From Cristatella mucedo (taxonomy: Eukaryota > Bryozoa > Phylactolaemata > Cristatellidae), in the NCBI GenBank assembly GCA_009760855.2, contig WPIO01000140.1, positions 372,001 to 436,000 on the forward strand: 64,000 nt of DNA. Direction: 5' to 3'. Positions within the stretch are counted from its first letter, which is position 1. Every line of letters starts with the position of its first letter. Positions 1 through 12,000 of this stretch are shown here, piece by piece. Below the pieces are notes generated by a model. The model was not told the origin of the DNA, ran no database searches, and saw only the letters and a program-made list of their open reading frames with translations. Position numbers and translations under genes: made by a program.

Positions 1-1539
1 CTGGAGTCTCTTACTGAGATAGGACCTAAACCATGTCAGTGCAGTGCCATTCATGCCCGAGCAAAATGAGAAGAGCTCGAGAAGGACTTGGAGAGCAAAA
101 TCATCAAACGCTGGCGAAAGGTTAACAAAACAAGCAGAAATACTTAACCTAACTCTGCATTCCTGAGAAGGTCGCTATGCACCCGAAGCAATGCTGCCTC
201 AGTGGAGTGATTAGCTCTAAAACCTGACGAAAATATTTTTGCCAGGTTCGAAGTTCTAGTGTAAGTGTTTAGTTGATCTGGCACTACTCGTACTTGTCTT
301 TTATGGGAACGGGAGTAGGGAGACTGACCTGAAGCTGCTCAAGTTCTTTTGGTTCTTATGTTGCTTTCTTACTTAGTGGCCGAACAACAGCCTTTTTGGA
401 AGGTGCAGGGACAAGACCTGAGGCAAAGGACAAATTTGTTATGTTAGTTGTGGATGGCACCAGCATATCTATGCATCGTTGAAGTAGGAAAGTGCGAATA
501 GGGTCTAGATGACTAGTAGTCTTTTTTCACCGGAAAATAAATTTCAGGATAAGGTCACTCATGCATCCTGCAGATAATGAGGTGCATCGTGGAATTGAGG
601 GAGAGGAATTCTGTGGGAATAGTACTGAGGGAGAAAAGTCTAATAAGGATGCATGTACCTTAGGGATAGTTTCTCTTGTCTTTCTTATCTTGCTGACAAA
701 GAAGCTTGACCAGCGATCTGCTAGATCACCACAAGGATAACTTGTTAAGGAACTAACCTGCAAGTGGTTAAGTAGATGATTGATGGTAGATGTCGGCATT
801 TTTGGATTGCGCATTTGTGATTTGAATGTTTTTTATAGAGTCTATACTTTGACTTTTCTATCATAGATTGCTAAGATTTTCAGTAGTCCTCATATGTCTG
901 TTTATAGGCAGTCAGTCTTGGTCTTTTGTATGCTTTCTCAAGCTTATGCTTTGTACACCGTGCTGGTTTAACGTCTGGGGAAAACCACAGGCTGAAGTGG
1001 GTGCACAGCGTGCTTAGCCAGCATTGCATACTCGTCAAGAATATCGACTAGTGTCCTGTTCTATCAGTGGGAACATGCATTCTACCGGTGAGGACAGGTT
1101 GGGAGGATTGAGCTTTAGGAGTGAAAAAAGATATTTTTCATCAGACAGCATCAATGTCAACGGTCTAAAGGTTTTGCGATTCATAGATGAGTTTTGATGT
1201 GAGGGAGGCACAAAATGCAGACTTAATGAGATCCCCATGTGGTCGGATAAGCAGAATTTTGTGATAGTAGGAGATGATAGCATATATTGTTGAGAGAAAA
1301 TTTGATTGAGTGTGTTACCTTTGTTGCGAGTTTGGTTATGCACATGAGCCACGAGAGAATGTGAGTCTATCAGTGCATGAAATTCGACCCTTAAGACATC
1401 AGTTGATAGATTTGCCTACAATGTGCTTGCATACTTTCGTGCTTGAACTTACTGCAAACGTTGGCTCTGTATACAGATGTCACAACGAAGCCTGACCAGA
1501 AACACTTTACGATTTAATGTGCATGTACAATAATTTCAG
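1..1539 (+). other. Left edge, no exon recognised
   Basis: Probably a laminin intron. Several short frames on both strands lack family motifs or good splice borders. Further coiled-coil exons, which have no conserved signature, cannot be excluded. Confidence 0.5.
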
Positions 1540-1653
1540 ATGTAAACACAAAGTTGGATGCACTGAAGAATTCGTATTTAGCCTTAACGACACAGTGTGA
1601 TCAAGAGGTGTCAAGGCGAAATGAAACACGGGGCTACGTGAATCAGATAAGAG
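1540..1653 (+). CDS. Laminin alpha-like exon: coiled-coil segment
   Basis: A polypyrimidine-AG (taatttcag) precedes 1540 and GTAACG follows 1653. Read in phase 1 it gives an open, heptad-like stretch (NTKLDALKNSYLALTTQ ... NETRGYVNQIR). Entry and exit are both phase 1, which fits the next recognised exon at 5879. Further coiled-coil exons could lie between the two. The assignment rests on composition and phase, not on a conserved motif. Confidence 0.5.
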
Positions 1654-4600
1654 GTAACGTCAAAACGGTGTACCACCGTCTCTTTGCCGGAATGTCGAAC
1701 TATTGATATAGTCTCATACTGATTTGACAGCTGAGCTCAGATTGTTGCGTGACAGCATGCATCGGGCCAGACATTTTCGATCGAGACATGCAGATCTATA
1801 AGCATAGCGCACGCTCTCCGAGTTTCCCAAAAGCCCTAGGAGTTGCTGGCTGTGTGCTGATATAACGACATACGGTCGCCATTTTTTGGTCGACATCGGC
1901 ATTGTGATCATGCACTTGGCAATAACAGCAGACACACCTTCTTCTTCGGCTAAGCGCTTGCCTCATTGCTCCTGTTGCTCTAGATGTCTCTATAAAGTGT
2001 AGCAAATGGAGGAGCATCACCTTGCATTGCATTACCCTGTGAGCGCCTCTGAGTCCTGGCTCAGCCCTCTTTGTCAGGCCTCCTTGTGCAGTAGGTGTCA
2101 TTTGTGCATTAGGTGTCATGTCCTTATTCGCTTATGCATTTGTAAGTTGATCGTTATCACTACTTCTTTCAGGCCCTGTCCGAATGTCCGCTAGCCTCAT
2201 TAACACCTATCACCCACTGACCTCAATAAGTGACTAATCTCGGGCCCTGCTGAGGTCGCTAAGCTATTTTATTAGTCATCACTCCCCAGCTGATGGATAG
2301 ATTATCCAGCCGTACCCCACCGATTGGCCCATGACCGTGCATAGGTGTAAAAAGGTATGAGTAATGGATGTGCTCATGTCACCTGGCAGTCTGAGGCAAT
2401 GAAAGAAAACAGTGCAACTCTATCATTCCAACGGTGTTGGTTTTCGCTGACTTTGAGACTGCTTGCAAGTAATTTTCAACACATTTGAAATGATGCGGTG
2501 TGTGCTCAATCCCAGAAAGCCCGTATTTATGGAACCCCAGTAGCAGGAAGCTTCATTGAATGCTGGTATATCCAGGCATGGCGAACTTGGCTGAGGCCTG
2601 TTCGTGCACTGTTTGGGCTTCATGCCTTGTCCAAAAAAAAACTACTGCTCTCACACGCAAGACATTCTACGTTTATTTTATTGCTGCCATTTAGTGTGAA
2701 GCCACAATCCGACGGTCCGGCATGTCTACATTCAGGAAAATGACGATAATTGCTCACTTATTACTAACGGTAGATTCCATTCTAACAGGACCATCCTCCA
2801 TTTTGCCTAAATACATTTTGTGAAATGTAACCCTGCCGGTTCGCAGGACATCACACGTTCATATATGCAGCAGCTGCGAGTTGACTTCCGGTGTTATGTG
2901 CGGTATAGAAACTCTCATTTTGAAAATACCTCATCCCTATCATTGCAAGAAGGCTGTCATTATCAATGATTCAAGGCTCGTTTTCGATGTCCGATTAAAA
3001 AAAGTGCGCATTTTTCAGAAATGCGTTTATTCAGCCTGCCAACTATTTTGCTCACCGGTTTGTAAGCTATTTATCACGGAACAATTTATCCGATGGGTTT
3101 AGTGAGCTGTAATAGTGAGTCCCCTTTATTTGCTCATTTTTTGTACCTTTGCAGTTCACCTAAAAAAGACGCTTCGCTCCGATGAATAGTTTCCCATAGA
3201 CTCTAACAACTAATGAAGGCCTGATCTCCACAAGAAGGTGAGAGAGGAAAGGGTTCGTACAGGTCGGTGGATAGGCAGAAAAGTCTAGAGCTTGAATGTG
3301 AAGGGTTTTTACCCCTCTTCTATGCCACCTGCCCAGCTCACACTGCAACTACAATGATGGTTACGAGAGCCACTTATTTGTTTGCACTGAAGGAAATAAA
3401 ACTTCTAGCTATAAAAGCACCTGAAAGTTGAATCGACCAATCAAGGTGACCTGTGAGTGTGTTCGTGGCTGACGATATGCAAAAAATGATATTTAAGCTC
3501 TAGTATCACTACACCAACTGTTTTGTTTAGGCTGTGGCCCTGTTCAGTCTACGGCTAATTAAATTCACATGAAACAAACAGACAGCAAACATAACAGGTG
3601 CCCTCCAGGCAGGTGTCCTCTAGGCAGGTGCCCTCCAGGCAGGTGCCCTGGGTCTCGGCTTTAGTATGATTGCCACTCTCTGACTTTTTTCCTGCATAGA
3701 GGTCCACCGGTCAGTAAAAAGTGGTCAGTTTCTTATGCACATCCATTAAACTTACCGGCTATCGTGTAAGACAACTTGCGAACGTTAAAGGATTCCGGCT
3801 TTGAAGTCCCGTGTTCGCATGCTGCTAGCCAAAGGACTGTCCACGGGTCATTTGACAGCAACCATAACAATCGGTGGCTCACGTGGCCCTTAGTGCACGA
3901 CAGCAACATAAAAGGCTTCTCCGAAACTGCTGTTTCCATGCCACGGGATCAGCGCAATATGAACTGCATGTGGAAACCTGAAAAGGCAAACTGCACACCT
4001 GACACTAGAAGCAGACTGCATCGTCGATCTGCAGGTCATCGCCTGCTGTCGTGCAGCCGTGGCAGAGTTTTGGCCTGATTAACTGCAGTACTTTTCATGT
4101 CGGCTTGATCAAACTGGCCTGGACCCAGGATGACGGCAGCCGGCCTGACTCACAGATGCTGTGCAGAAGCAGAGCATCAGTTTGGTAGCAGTGAACAGCA
4201 GAAGCAAGTAGATGCACGAGAGGCCAGGTCTGGCTCCCTGTTCGGCTTAATCCCGACAATGCTTGTTGCTCCTCGTCTCGTTAGCCCGGGTCGGATAATG
4301 CCTATCGATTTATTTTTACAAAATATTTGCTTAGACGGCAATCAACACTGATGTTCAGTGATAGCAATAACTTTGTCACAGCTTAAGCATATCTAAATTA
4401 AGGAAGTTCATCGCAAGTGCATGGGTACCGATCACCGCCAGTTTTCCATGCACTCCTTAGGGATAGATCGTAGCAGCTGCGTCCGGTACAGACGCTGCAT
4501 CGGTGCAGAAGATGTGGAACCCCGAATTCTGCTGCAAAGCAAACATGGTGATCCCCAAAAGTAATCACTTAAATCGGTCATCTTACAGGATCTTCGTAGG

Positions 4601-7163
4601 AGTAGGATTCTAGCATACTTGCTAAGAAATAACATGTCCTTGTTTGAAATCTTGCTTTTCTTACTATCTTGCCATAGGTATTGTCGGGCCATTAGAAACC
4701 AGATTTAAATCTCAGATCCTCTGTGTCGGGTCACTTCTCCACAGCCGAGTGTATAGCTGTTAGTTGCAGGTCTGTTTTACTTTGGCATCCCAAATTAGGG
4801 AGTTTTGGTATGAACTCTCACTCCGAGGGCTGGGGAGGGGATAAATGATAGTATTTGCAAGGCGGTCTCTCTTTTGATTTGTCTCTGGTTCTCCTTACTT
4901 TTCCTAACTTTCAATTCCTTACTTTTTTCGACTAGTCCAAATAGTCGCCTCAAGTTTCTCTTCCAGATTCTGATGTAACGCTAGCCTAAGCAAACAGGCA
5001 GATCGGCTCAAGGAAACGTTCGTCATTATGTCATGGGTGGGGATGAAATAAGCAGTAGCTCAAGAGTGCTTTATATGAGCAGCTTGTCATCTCAAGCAGC
5101 TGAAGTTGATAGCATGAGCAGCGATTTTTTCCATTAGCAGCTCATAGGCCCACGCGTTTCGGTCGGTACCAGTGTAATATAATGCAATGCAATGTATCTC
5201 CATCTGTAACTCCACAAAGCCACATAGACTGAGTGAGTGACTGAGTGACTGAGTGCTACTCAGGAGAGCTGTCTAAGAGTTGCCCAGACAAAGCCTGAGC
5301 GGCTTTCGGTGTGCATTCGGAAGCCGCCAGCAGCAGAGCAGACTCTTATCTCACGAGTGCTCGATGAGGTGCATCTCGTGCAACTGGGTGCTTTCTCGTG
5401 CTATGGCGAGAGCTCGAGTCAGTCTTAAAATATGACAACAAGATGTCAAACGCCAAGCGGCGAAATTGTTTTTGCCTAATCTTGAGATATGTATCTTGAG
5501 TTCCTTTCCACGCGTAGTTAGTTTGGCATACCTAACTGAGGTTTAAAGGTGGTATGCACAGCTGATCGTGCACCTACCAATTTCCAACAGGTGGTAGTCT
5601 CATATTTCTTAATTTATTTAAGGATCCTAAAAAGCCTTCTAATATGAACTAGACTAATGCAGCTAAGTTTTAGTCAACCCTTTATTTTAGCAAGCTTGAT
5701 TTTAAGTAGTTTTAAATGAGCTGTATGTGGATCGGGTCAGAATTTCGGAGCATAAGTCAGTGAAAATCGCAGGGTAAATGACCTTACATGAGCTCCAGAT
5801 GTGGCTGCCAATGTAATGCCAAAAGCACGCCATGTTTCGAGCGAGGCATAATTTATTGTGTATGCCCTCACGTGACAGAGCTTCAGCATCTATCGGCTGG
5901 CCTGGTAGCAGACCTGAGCGAAGAGGTGGCTACTCTGGTGCGCTACCAGCTACAGACACAGACCACAGCAGAGGAGCTATTTAAGCTACTACGCACAACT
6001 CCCAAACACGAAGAGCCGATTGCCAGCCTGAAGAACTACACAGTACCAAGTTTAAAGGAACAGGAGACTTCGAGTAAGTGCCTTGCCGTCTGCCTAAGCT
6101 TCCCATTTGCCCATCGCCGTATAAGATTTACTAGCGCTCGTGATTTCATGCCTGATCGTATGCTGAAAGTGAATTGGGGCACAGGCTGGAAGTGCTAATT
6201 GATACGAAAGGAAATGTTTATTACAGTTAATGCATCTAAAGGTGCGATCGGAGAAATCGTGGACTTGGCGAGTCGATTGCACAACCAACACGTGCTCACA
6301 TTTCGTGCGAACAGCAGCAGCTTGACGAGGGACACTCAGAGACTCAAGGAACTAATCAATCAGACTCGACAGAGTGTGAGCAGGGTGAGTTCTCTGTGCA
6401 AAGGCAGATGCTGCTGCTGCTGCTCAAGCAAGTCCAAGATTATACGCCTCGTGGTGCTCGCCTCGGTAGCATTGTATTAGCAATCTAACTTTTGTCATCG
6501 GTTGGGGGCCTTGCAGTGCAAGCGCTTGTTCAGTATTTTGCGAAAGACATTGACCCTGAATCTGCTGTTTGGCGCATTGTGGGTGGTTCGTTGCTGGCCA
6601 AGTGCTGCAACCTCGGTGCTGTTCTTACAGATGAGCTTTTCGTTGAGTGGACAAGGCCAGTGTTTCAGGTCCTACCAGCACATCAGTATATTGGATGAGG
6701 CAAACTTCTCAATCAGTCTGTCGTTAGCCAAGAGTGAAGAGATGGCATCATCGGAGCAGCTACTTGCCTTTCTCCAGCATCCTCTCTATGTGAGTGTTCC
6801 ATGCATGTCCTCCTGGTTCATGTACGACTAGCACTCTGGAAAACACTGGCGTAAACCATCTTGCTTGCAATATGCTTATTTTCAATCTCAAGCAGTCACT
6901 AGTCAGTGCTCATGCATGTGGACTATAAGCGATACTGCACATTCAAAAACAGTGACAATCAAGCTTGGCTGAGTTATCGAACTCTTGACTTTCTGCTAAT
7001 CAGTTGGGTGACCACGACTGGGAAATAAACTGATTTGATTGTCACAGGCGTTCGTGTACATAATATTGTGACTTGTGCACTACATGCACATCAATGGTAG
7101 AATCGTTGTACACGTAACAGTGGGCGAACCTTTTTTACATAAATAGCCTGAAGTAAGATAGAT

Positions 7164-7235
<72 letters not shown>

Positions 7236-9010
7236 GAGGGGAAATAAATGCAAGCACATAGGCACAAGTAGTGCAATTATCCTGTAACAGTATGTGCACA
7301 TTCTTAAGCACATGCACCAACATAGTGTGCACCAACAGTGCACCAACATAGCTTTAGCATGCACATTCATCTGTCCATGCGTACAAACACACACGCATAT
7401 ACATGCATGCACAGACACACACACAAGGTCCTCACGAACACGCACGTACCCATATGTGCAGGCATCTGTGAGCTCGGTGTGCATTGACTAGAATTCTCGG
7501 TCGGACGTCGAAATGAACAACCCGGGTACTGCATTTGCTTGATGTTAGCACCTCGGTGAGTCAGCAGTGAAGAAACTTAAGAAACTTCACTAATGCTACT
7601 GGGTCAGTTCTTGGATTGCTGCTTTGCCACGATGGATCTTATTAGCACGGAGTGATCGTCCGAGGGTCAGCCGACACTGGTGACTTGGAAAGTATGATTA
7701 CTGCACCGCTCTTCTCAGTACACTCCCCGTGAATATGTCGTGTTACAAAACGGGGCTGTATTGTGATTCTTTGGTACAATCATTAGGAGCAGACTACATT
7801 GCTACTAATAGAACGTACCTAATTGGTGCCAGAGAAAACGTTAGGCCTGAAAAAAACTCCCATAAATTGGCATGGCAACACCTGCCCTTTTATTTGGCCT
7901 TTTTCCATTGGGAGCTAGGGAGATTCAGCAAGAAATGCCCCCTGCTAATGTATTTAAAGGTTTTAGGGTAAGACCTCTCATTACTTGTTACTTCCTTAAA
8001 GGATGCAGGTCTACCCGCCATCTGAGCTCGCGCTCGTGCTGGCGCTCAAGTGGTCCTACCGAGTTGGTTTCGTCGTTGAGGGAACATTGGATTAAAGGCA
8101 TGCTTGATTGGTGACGTACATAAATGCAGTCAAAACTGATGCTTGCACATTATCTAAAGATACGGTAGATTTTGACGAGTGACCTGTGTTTAGCACATAC
8201 ATCAGCTTTTAATTTGTATTGTTGTTTATTGACCATGCTACCACTAACCATTCGATCATGCTTCCTTGGAGCAGATTAAAGTGCCTAGAAAGAGATTGAG
8301 TTCTCTGAGGGTGCTACATCAAATGCATTATTATTATCAATATTACTAATTTTTTGCAGAGCTCAGTGGCTGCTGTCAAAACAGCCATATTCTGAATAAT
8401 TTTTGCTGGTTGGCTTCAAGTGGATTTTGGCTAGCTGTTGCATTAACTTTCTTGCTAAAAGGCTGCGTGCCTTAGTATTTACTGCAGCGACTTGCTTGGA
8501 ATTCTACTGGCTCCTGCTGCCTAATCTCACTGAGAATTCGAGAGCATTTTTGGAGGAATTCTAGAAAACTCGGCTTCACCTCTAGCACTAAATGCAGCTG
8601 TGAGACTGATCTTTGCAGCCAAAAAATGCAGCCATTCAGCCCATTTGCCGAAAAAAGCTGCTGTCGCTCTCAAGTAGATATATAGAAGGCCAGATTCTTA
8701 TTCTGCTCTACATGCTCAGATTATCGCCCTGCCACAGCTCAGCACCTGCATGCCTGTTGGAAGCGCTTCAGCTCGACCGAGTATCCACCCGTGGGAGAGG
8801 CCCTCTTGCTTCACGACTCAGGTCGTGGGTTCGAGCCCTGCTGCATGCAACCCCTTAAATGCCCACTGCAGGTGGGAGCAAAAGTCGATTTGGCTCTCAT
8901 GCCTCTATCTAAATGAGGCTGGTTGGTCTGATCACCTTACTTTCTTTCTTTTTTCTTTTTTGTGCTTTGCTCTTTGTGGTCTCTCAGAGCAATAAATTAG
9001 CTCTCTCTCT

Positions 9011-9058
<48 letters not shown>

Positions 9059-12000
9059 TAAAACCATTGACGCTGGTGCTGTTGCTGGATCTTGGGGCAG
9101 TGGAACTTGCTCCCACGATTCTGGAGCAACCGTGCTATGTTTTCACCTGCCACCATTGGCTTACCTTTGTGGCTGCACTGCACCAATAGCACTTTGCTGT
9201 TACCTCGATCACCGAAATTCAGTGAGCCCTCCATTTTTTTGTTATCGTTTGAGTTGAAGGCCACTGGCAACTGGTCGTGCCACAAAAGCCACTTGTGCCT
9301 TGCAGCAGAAAAACTCTCAAGAACAGCAACGATTATTTTTTCAAAATATAATGCATCCGGAACACCAAAAAAGAGTTCTGTTGGGCTTATTGCTCCAGTC
9401 CTTGAACTAAGTGTACTATCGAGAATGCTTCTTTAATTTCAATCATTAGTTAATGGGCTTCCTTATCAGTAAGTCTCAATTGTCTAGAAAAGCTTAGTTC
9501 TTACATGATGCTATGTTAAAAATGCTTTATTACCGCTATTAAAAGTCTTTATTGCTATTAAGCCACTGGCATGGTTTAAGTCGTACTTGCTTGGTTGTAT
9601 TCCATCTGTTTCGTATAGGGTTCAGGTCTCATCCAGCAGACCTGTCACCTGAATAGTCCCTAAAGGGTCCATCCTCAGTCCCTTGCTGTTCTCAATATAT
9701 GCTCAACCACTGGGAAAGTGATTAAGGCTTGTGGAATGGGATATCATTTTTATGCTGACGATACCCAGCTGTATTTGTCATTCAAACCGTCAGAATCTGC
9801 TGCAGTAACTGATACACTGAATGCTTGATTTGCCTACATTCGATCCTGGATGTCGGAAATTTTGTGACACTAAATGACGATAAAACTGAACTGCTGCTCA
9901 TAGGATACCCTAAGCGTTTGTCTGGATGAGAAGGCTTTGCTCTTCTAATAGGTGATGCTGCTGTTCGACCATCACCACGAGCTCAGAATTTGGACAATTG
10001 CCTAAATTTTAAAAGCTTCATTCAGAAGACTGCTTCCACAGCTAGCCATCACTTCCGATCCCAATGTAAGATTAGGAACTGTCTTCCACGGTGGTTTGCA
10101 AAAAATTTAACTCGCTCCTTAATCCAGTGTTGGCCAGATTATTGTAATTCCCCTTTGGATGGGCTACCGAAAAAAGCCACGAGGCCTTGTGCAGCTAGCT
10201 ATGAATACGGCTGCATGGCTAGTAAAGGTAGTAGGCTAGTAGGCTTTGTAAATCCCAGAGGTTTGACCACGTGTCTCCTTTGCTAAAAATGTTAGGCTGG
10301 CTGCCGAATGATCGATGGATACAGAGCAAAGTTCTAACGCTGACCCACAAGGCTTGGCTCCTCCATACTTAGCTGAACTGCTGCACCAGTTCCAGCCTCC
10401 TCATGCCCTCAGGTTCTGTATGGACAATAAATAAGCTGCTCCATTCGTCTGCCTGGAAACCATTGGCGACAGAAGTTTGAGCTCTGCAGGTCCTAGACTG
10501 TGAAGCTCGCTTCCATGATTCTTATGCAACGACAACTGCTCTGCTGCTGCCAACTATGGCACATCCTTTCCTGCAGTCCTGAGCTGCTACTTCCATACTA
10601 CTCACTACCTCAAGTGCTCTGCTGACTCTGCTATGCTTCCCATTTTCTCATTTTTGCGTGAGCTGAAGTCTGTTGGATAGCGAATGCGTACCGAAAGCCA
10701 CTTAGGCTGTGAGTGTGCTATACACAACTCTAGTGCATAACACCCGCATAGTCTTTATGGCTTTGTCGAGTTACAGACGGAGATACATTACATTACATTT
10801 ATTGATTAAAAATTGCGAAAAAATCCAGCTTGAAGAGTGGGCTTCATTGTTCATTGACGATATGAGTTCGCATTGACATTGACCACTGCAATAACATGAG
10901 TGCATTGAGTGCACTGCAATTGCTAAAGAGTTAATGTTCCTTATTTTTAGTAGTCTCGTTGCCTGCTACATTGTGAATTTTAACTCTGTGTTTTTTAATA
11001 ATGCATTATTCGAATGTCACCACTAACCAATTGCATTTGCTGCCGTTGCAGCAAATGCAAAGTGAAAAGGAAAAGATTTATTTCTTCCTCGGAGCAACAA
11101 CAATCTCTTAAAACCATTATCGGTTTGGCACTTTCTCATTTTTTATAATTTCTTACTTTAAATGAAATTTAATGCTTATGAGAGTTCGCTTTGCCACAGA
11201 GGGGAACATCTATATATTATTGGGGGATCTTTTCCCATTGGTAAGTGCCGACTAGTGAATCAGCATTGAGTTCCATTTGGAGGATTGTGCTGAGCTGGCT
11301 TGGTCTAGCGGTTAAAGTGCTCGACCCGTGTGACTGAGGTCGTGGGCTCCCCGAGGCATATGGGAAGTGCCTGAATCGAGATTAATTTCTCTTGGGGTGC
11401 TATACAAATGAACTATATTTTTCTAAATTGTATGAGTTTATTATTATTATTATTATTATTATTATTTTAAGTCTTTATTTATTCATTCATAGCCACCTGG
11501 TTGCAAATGTATCAATTAAGGTGCCAGTGTAGTTCAGAGGTGCATGCAGGCAGTGGACGAGGACGAGTGAGAACCAGGATATGCCTGGCATGAGCCTACT
11601 CGAAATGGGAACTGAAAAATGTGGTATAACTTTTCTGCAGAATGGCTAGATGGCAGGGCTTGCATCGATAACTCATAGCAGTGCTACCAGCCTCTCTCCT
11701 GGTATTGTGGCAGCCTGTCACTCTTATCTGCACACAACTGCGTGCAAGCATTTAGGACGATCTACATATGTTAACATCAGTATTAATAATAATACGACAT
11801 GCATATAGCACCCTAGGATAGAAAGATCTCTTTCTAGGCACTTCAGATTTGCTGGAAAGTGTGCAGGTCAATTGATTAGTGTTGACATGCACAGTGACCG
11901 CATACATAAGTGAACATTGTCGTGGGAGCAAATGCTATGAGGAGCAGGTGACCCTTGATGCATCTAGGCGAGTGATCACTAGTGCTCTCACGGTATTCTT

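Larger units (their letters stand above)
1654..5878 (+). other. Laminin intron (possibly with unrecognised coiled-coil exons)
   Basis: It contains the 15-base tandem repeat at 3601 and a reversed LINE-B tail at 5165. Helix-like readings follow AG at 1730 and 4151, but neither has a donor that keeps the required phase. Confidence 0.45.

Noticed and set aside
66-119. Short charged reading EELEKDLESKIIKRWRK before GTTAAC
   Set aside because: There is no pyrimidine tract before it and a stop codon lies just upstream. Too short to support.
1731-1805. Coiled-coil-like reading ELRLLRDSMHRARHF after acag at 1730
   Set aside because: The phase fits, but no donor occurs before the in-frame stop at about 1800.
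4152-4215. Helix-like reading AVQKQSISLVAVNSRS after tcacag
   Set aside because: Available donors leave the wrong phase for the exon at 5879, and there is no family motif.
8075-8115. Extended LG reading VGFVVEGTLD after 8052
   Set aside because: It overlaps the strand already supplied by the exon at 12040 (VRFSWRL), and a stop follows at once.
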